The notes under the pieces were generated by a model, which saw nothing but the letters and a program-made list of their open reading frames with translations, made no database searches and had not been told where the DNA came from. From the NCBI RefSeq assembly GCF_036021035.1, contig NZ_CP107930.1:4922006-4986005 (forward strand): a stretch of 64,000 bases of DNA, read 5' to 3'. Below are positions 63,452 to 64,000 of the stretch, piece after piece. The stretch comes from Kineococcus sp. NBC_00420. GTDB lineage: Bacteria; Actinomycetota; Actinomycetes; Actinomycetales; Kineococcaceae. The position numbers were made by a program, and so were the translations under genes. Positions within the stretch are counted from its first letter, which is position 1; each line of letters starts with the position of its first letter.

Positions 63452-64000
63452 TCAGTGCCCGGCGACGTACTTCACCGGCGCGGGCAGGCCGGCCTCGGCG
63501 CGGACCCGCGTCGCGAAACCCTCGATCGAACGCAGGGCCGAGACGACGTCGGCGGGACGCACCGCGAACGGCATCGAGTGGATGGTCTCGCTCGGGACCG
63601 TCGCGGCCTGCGCGACCGCGGTGAGGGTGTCGACGTCGTCGACGCCGAGCCCGATCTCGGTGAGCGTGTTCGGCAGACCGACCCGGGTCGTGAACTCGAC
63701 GAAGTCACGGATCTCGGACGTGGGCGCACCCTCGAGGACGAGCTGGGCCAGCGACCCGATGTTGACCTTCTGCCCGTGCGCGAGGCCGTGCGCCTGCGGG
63801 GCGGCGGTCAGGCCGTTGTGGATGGCGTGCGCCGCGGCGAGACCGCCGGACTCGAAGCCGAGGCCCGAGAGCAGCGTGTTGGCCTCGATGACCTTCTCCA
63901 CGGCCGGGGTGACGAGGTGGTCGCGCACGGCGTCGAGGGCGGGGAGGGCGTTCTCCCACAGGATGTCCCACGACAACCGGGCGAGCGCGGTGCCGGCCTG
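63452..64000 (-). CDS. gldA: glycerol dehydrogenase, 5' end outside the window
   Basis: The C-terminal 182 residues of an iron/zinc-type alcohol dehydrogenase. The metal-binding region is LSGLGFESGGLAAAHAIHNG with the ligand His in HAIHN and the second in HGLAHGQKVNIG. These match glycerol dehydrogenase, which oxidises glycerol to dihydroxyacetone with NAD+. The open frame continues past base 64000, so the N-terminal NAD-binding domain is not seen. Confidence 0.85.
   Translation of the reverse strand, partial: QAGTALARLSWDILWENALPALDAVRDHLVTPAVEKVIEANTLLSGLGFESGGLAAAHAIHNGLTAAPQAHGLAHGQKVNIGSLAQLVLEGAPTSEIRDFVEFTTRVGLPNTLTEIGLGVDDVDTLTAVAQAATVPSETIHSMPFAVRPADVVSALRSIEGFATRVRAEAGLPAPVKYVAGH

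Overview
The window is very GC-rich and shows a bacterial chromosome with many GTG starts, 1-4 nt gene overlaps and an actinobacterial-type 23S rRNA. The order tlyA-nadK-recN-steA-steB ... pyrG-nudix ... xerD ... parA ... scpA-scpB-rluB ... cmk-der matches the run known in Mycobacterium tuberculosis (about Rv1694 to Rv1713). A soluble Aer-like chemoreceptor, a Tad pilus locus and a small type VII-like locus point to a motile, non-mycobacterial actinomycete. Kineococcus or a close relative is my best guess, an inference from gene content only.

Layout. 1-3.15 kb: end of an rRNA operon (23S without its 5' end, 5S, strong terminator). 3.2-18.0 kb: DUF1015 gene (minus), then a tightly packed plus-strand run of a TPR protein, HAD phosphatase, tlyA, nadK, recN, steA/steB, a MraY-like transferase, MurJ-like flippase, GT4 glycosyltransferase, pyrG and a Nudix hydrolase. 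18.0-19.5 kb: an Aer-like receptor split into PAS and MCP genes (minus). 19.6-21.8 kb: xerD and parA. 22.0-39.8 kb: about 18 kb of accessory DNA between parA and scpA, genes that are adjacent or nearly so in relatives. It holds an A-PCP-TE synthetase, a Tad pilus operon, two exported proteins of unknown function, a LysM membrane protein, a WXG100-like protein and an EccC/EssC-like ATPase. 39.8-47.2 kb: the core run resumes with scpA, scpB, rluB, aroH, tyrA, cmk, plsC and der.

47.26-60.74 kb is an integrated element of about 13.4 kb in the 3' half of a tRNA-Pro(GGG) gene, bounded by an 81-bp perfect direct repeat (94 bp with one mismatch). It encodes a tyrosine integrase, a Cys-rich-tailed protein, an excisionase/AlpA-like regulator, a PrimPol-RepA-like replication protein, an arsenic cassette (MFS, flavoprotein, Acr3, ArsR, ArsN1-like GNAT, ArsC), an HNH-like small protein, an ApeA-like HEPN protein and an unrecognised 363-residue protein. 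I see no transfer, capsid or terminase genes, so it looks like a satellite (PICI-like) or a stripped integrative element with arsenic resistance and probable phage defence. 60.8-64 kb is ordinary chromosome: APC permease, TetR regulator, YnfA family protein and a truncated glycerol dehydrogenase.

A recurring regulatory theme is a TANNNT hexamer 6-8 nt upstream of the start codon with no Shine-Dalgarno sequence (at least eight genes), which suggests frequent leaderless transcription. In three cases the hexamer contains or overlaps the stop codon of the preceding gene.
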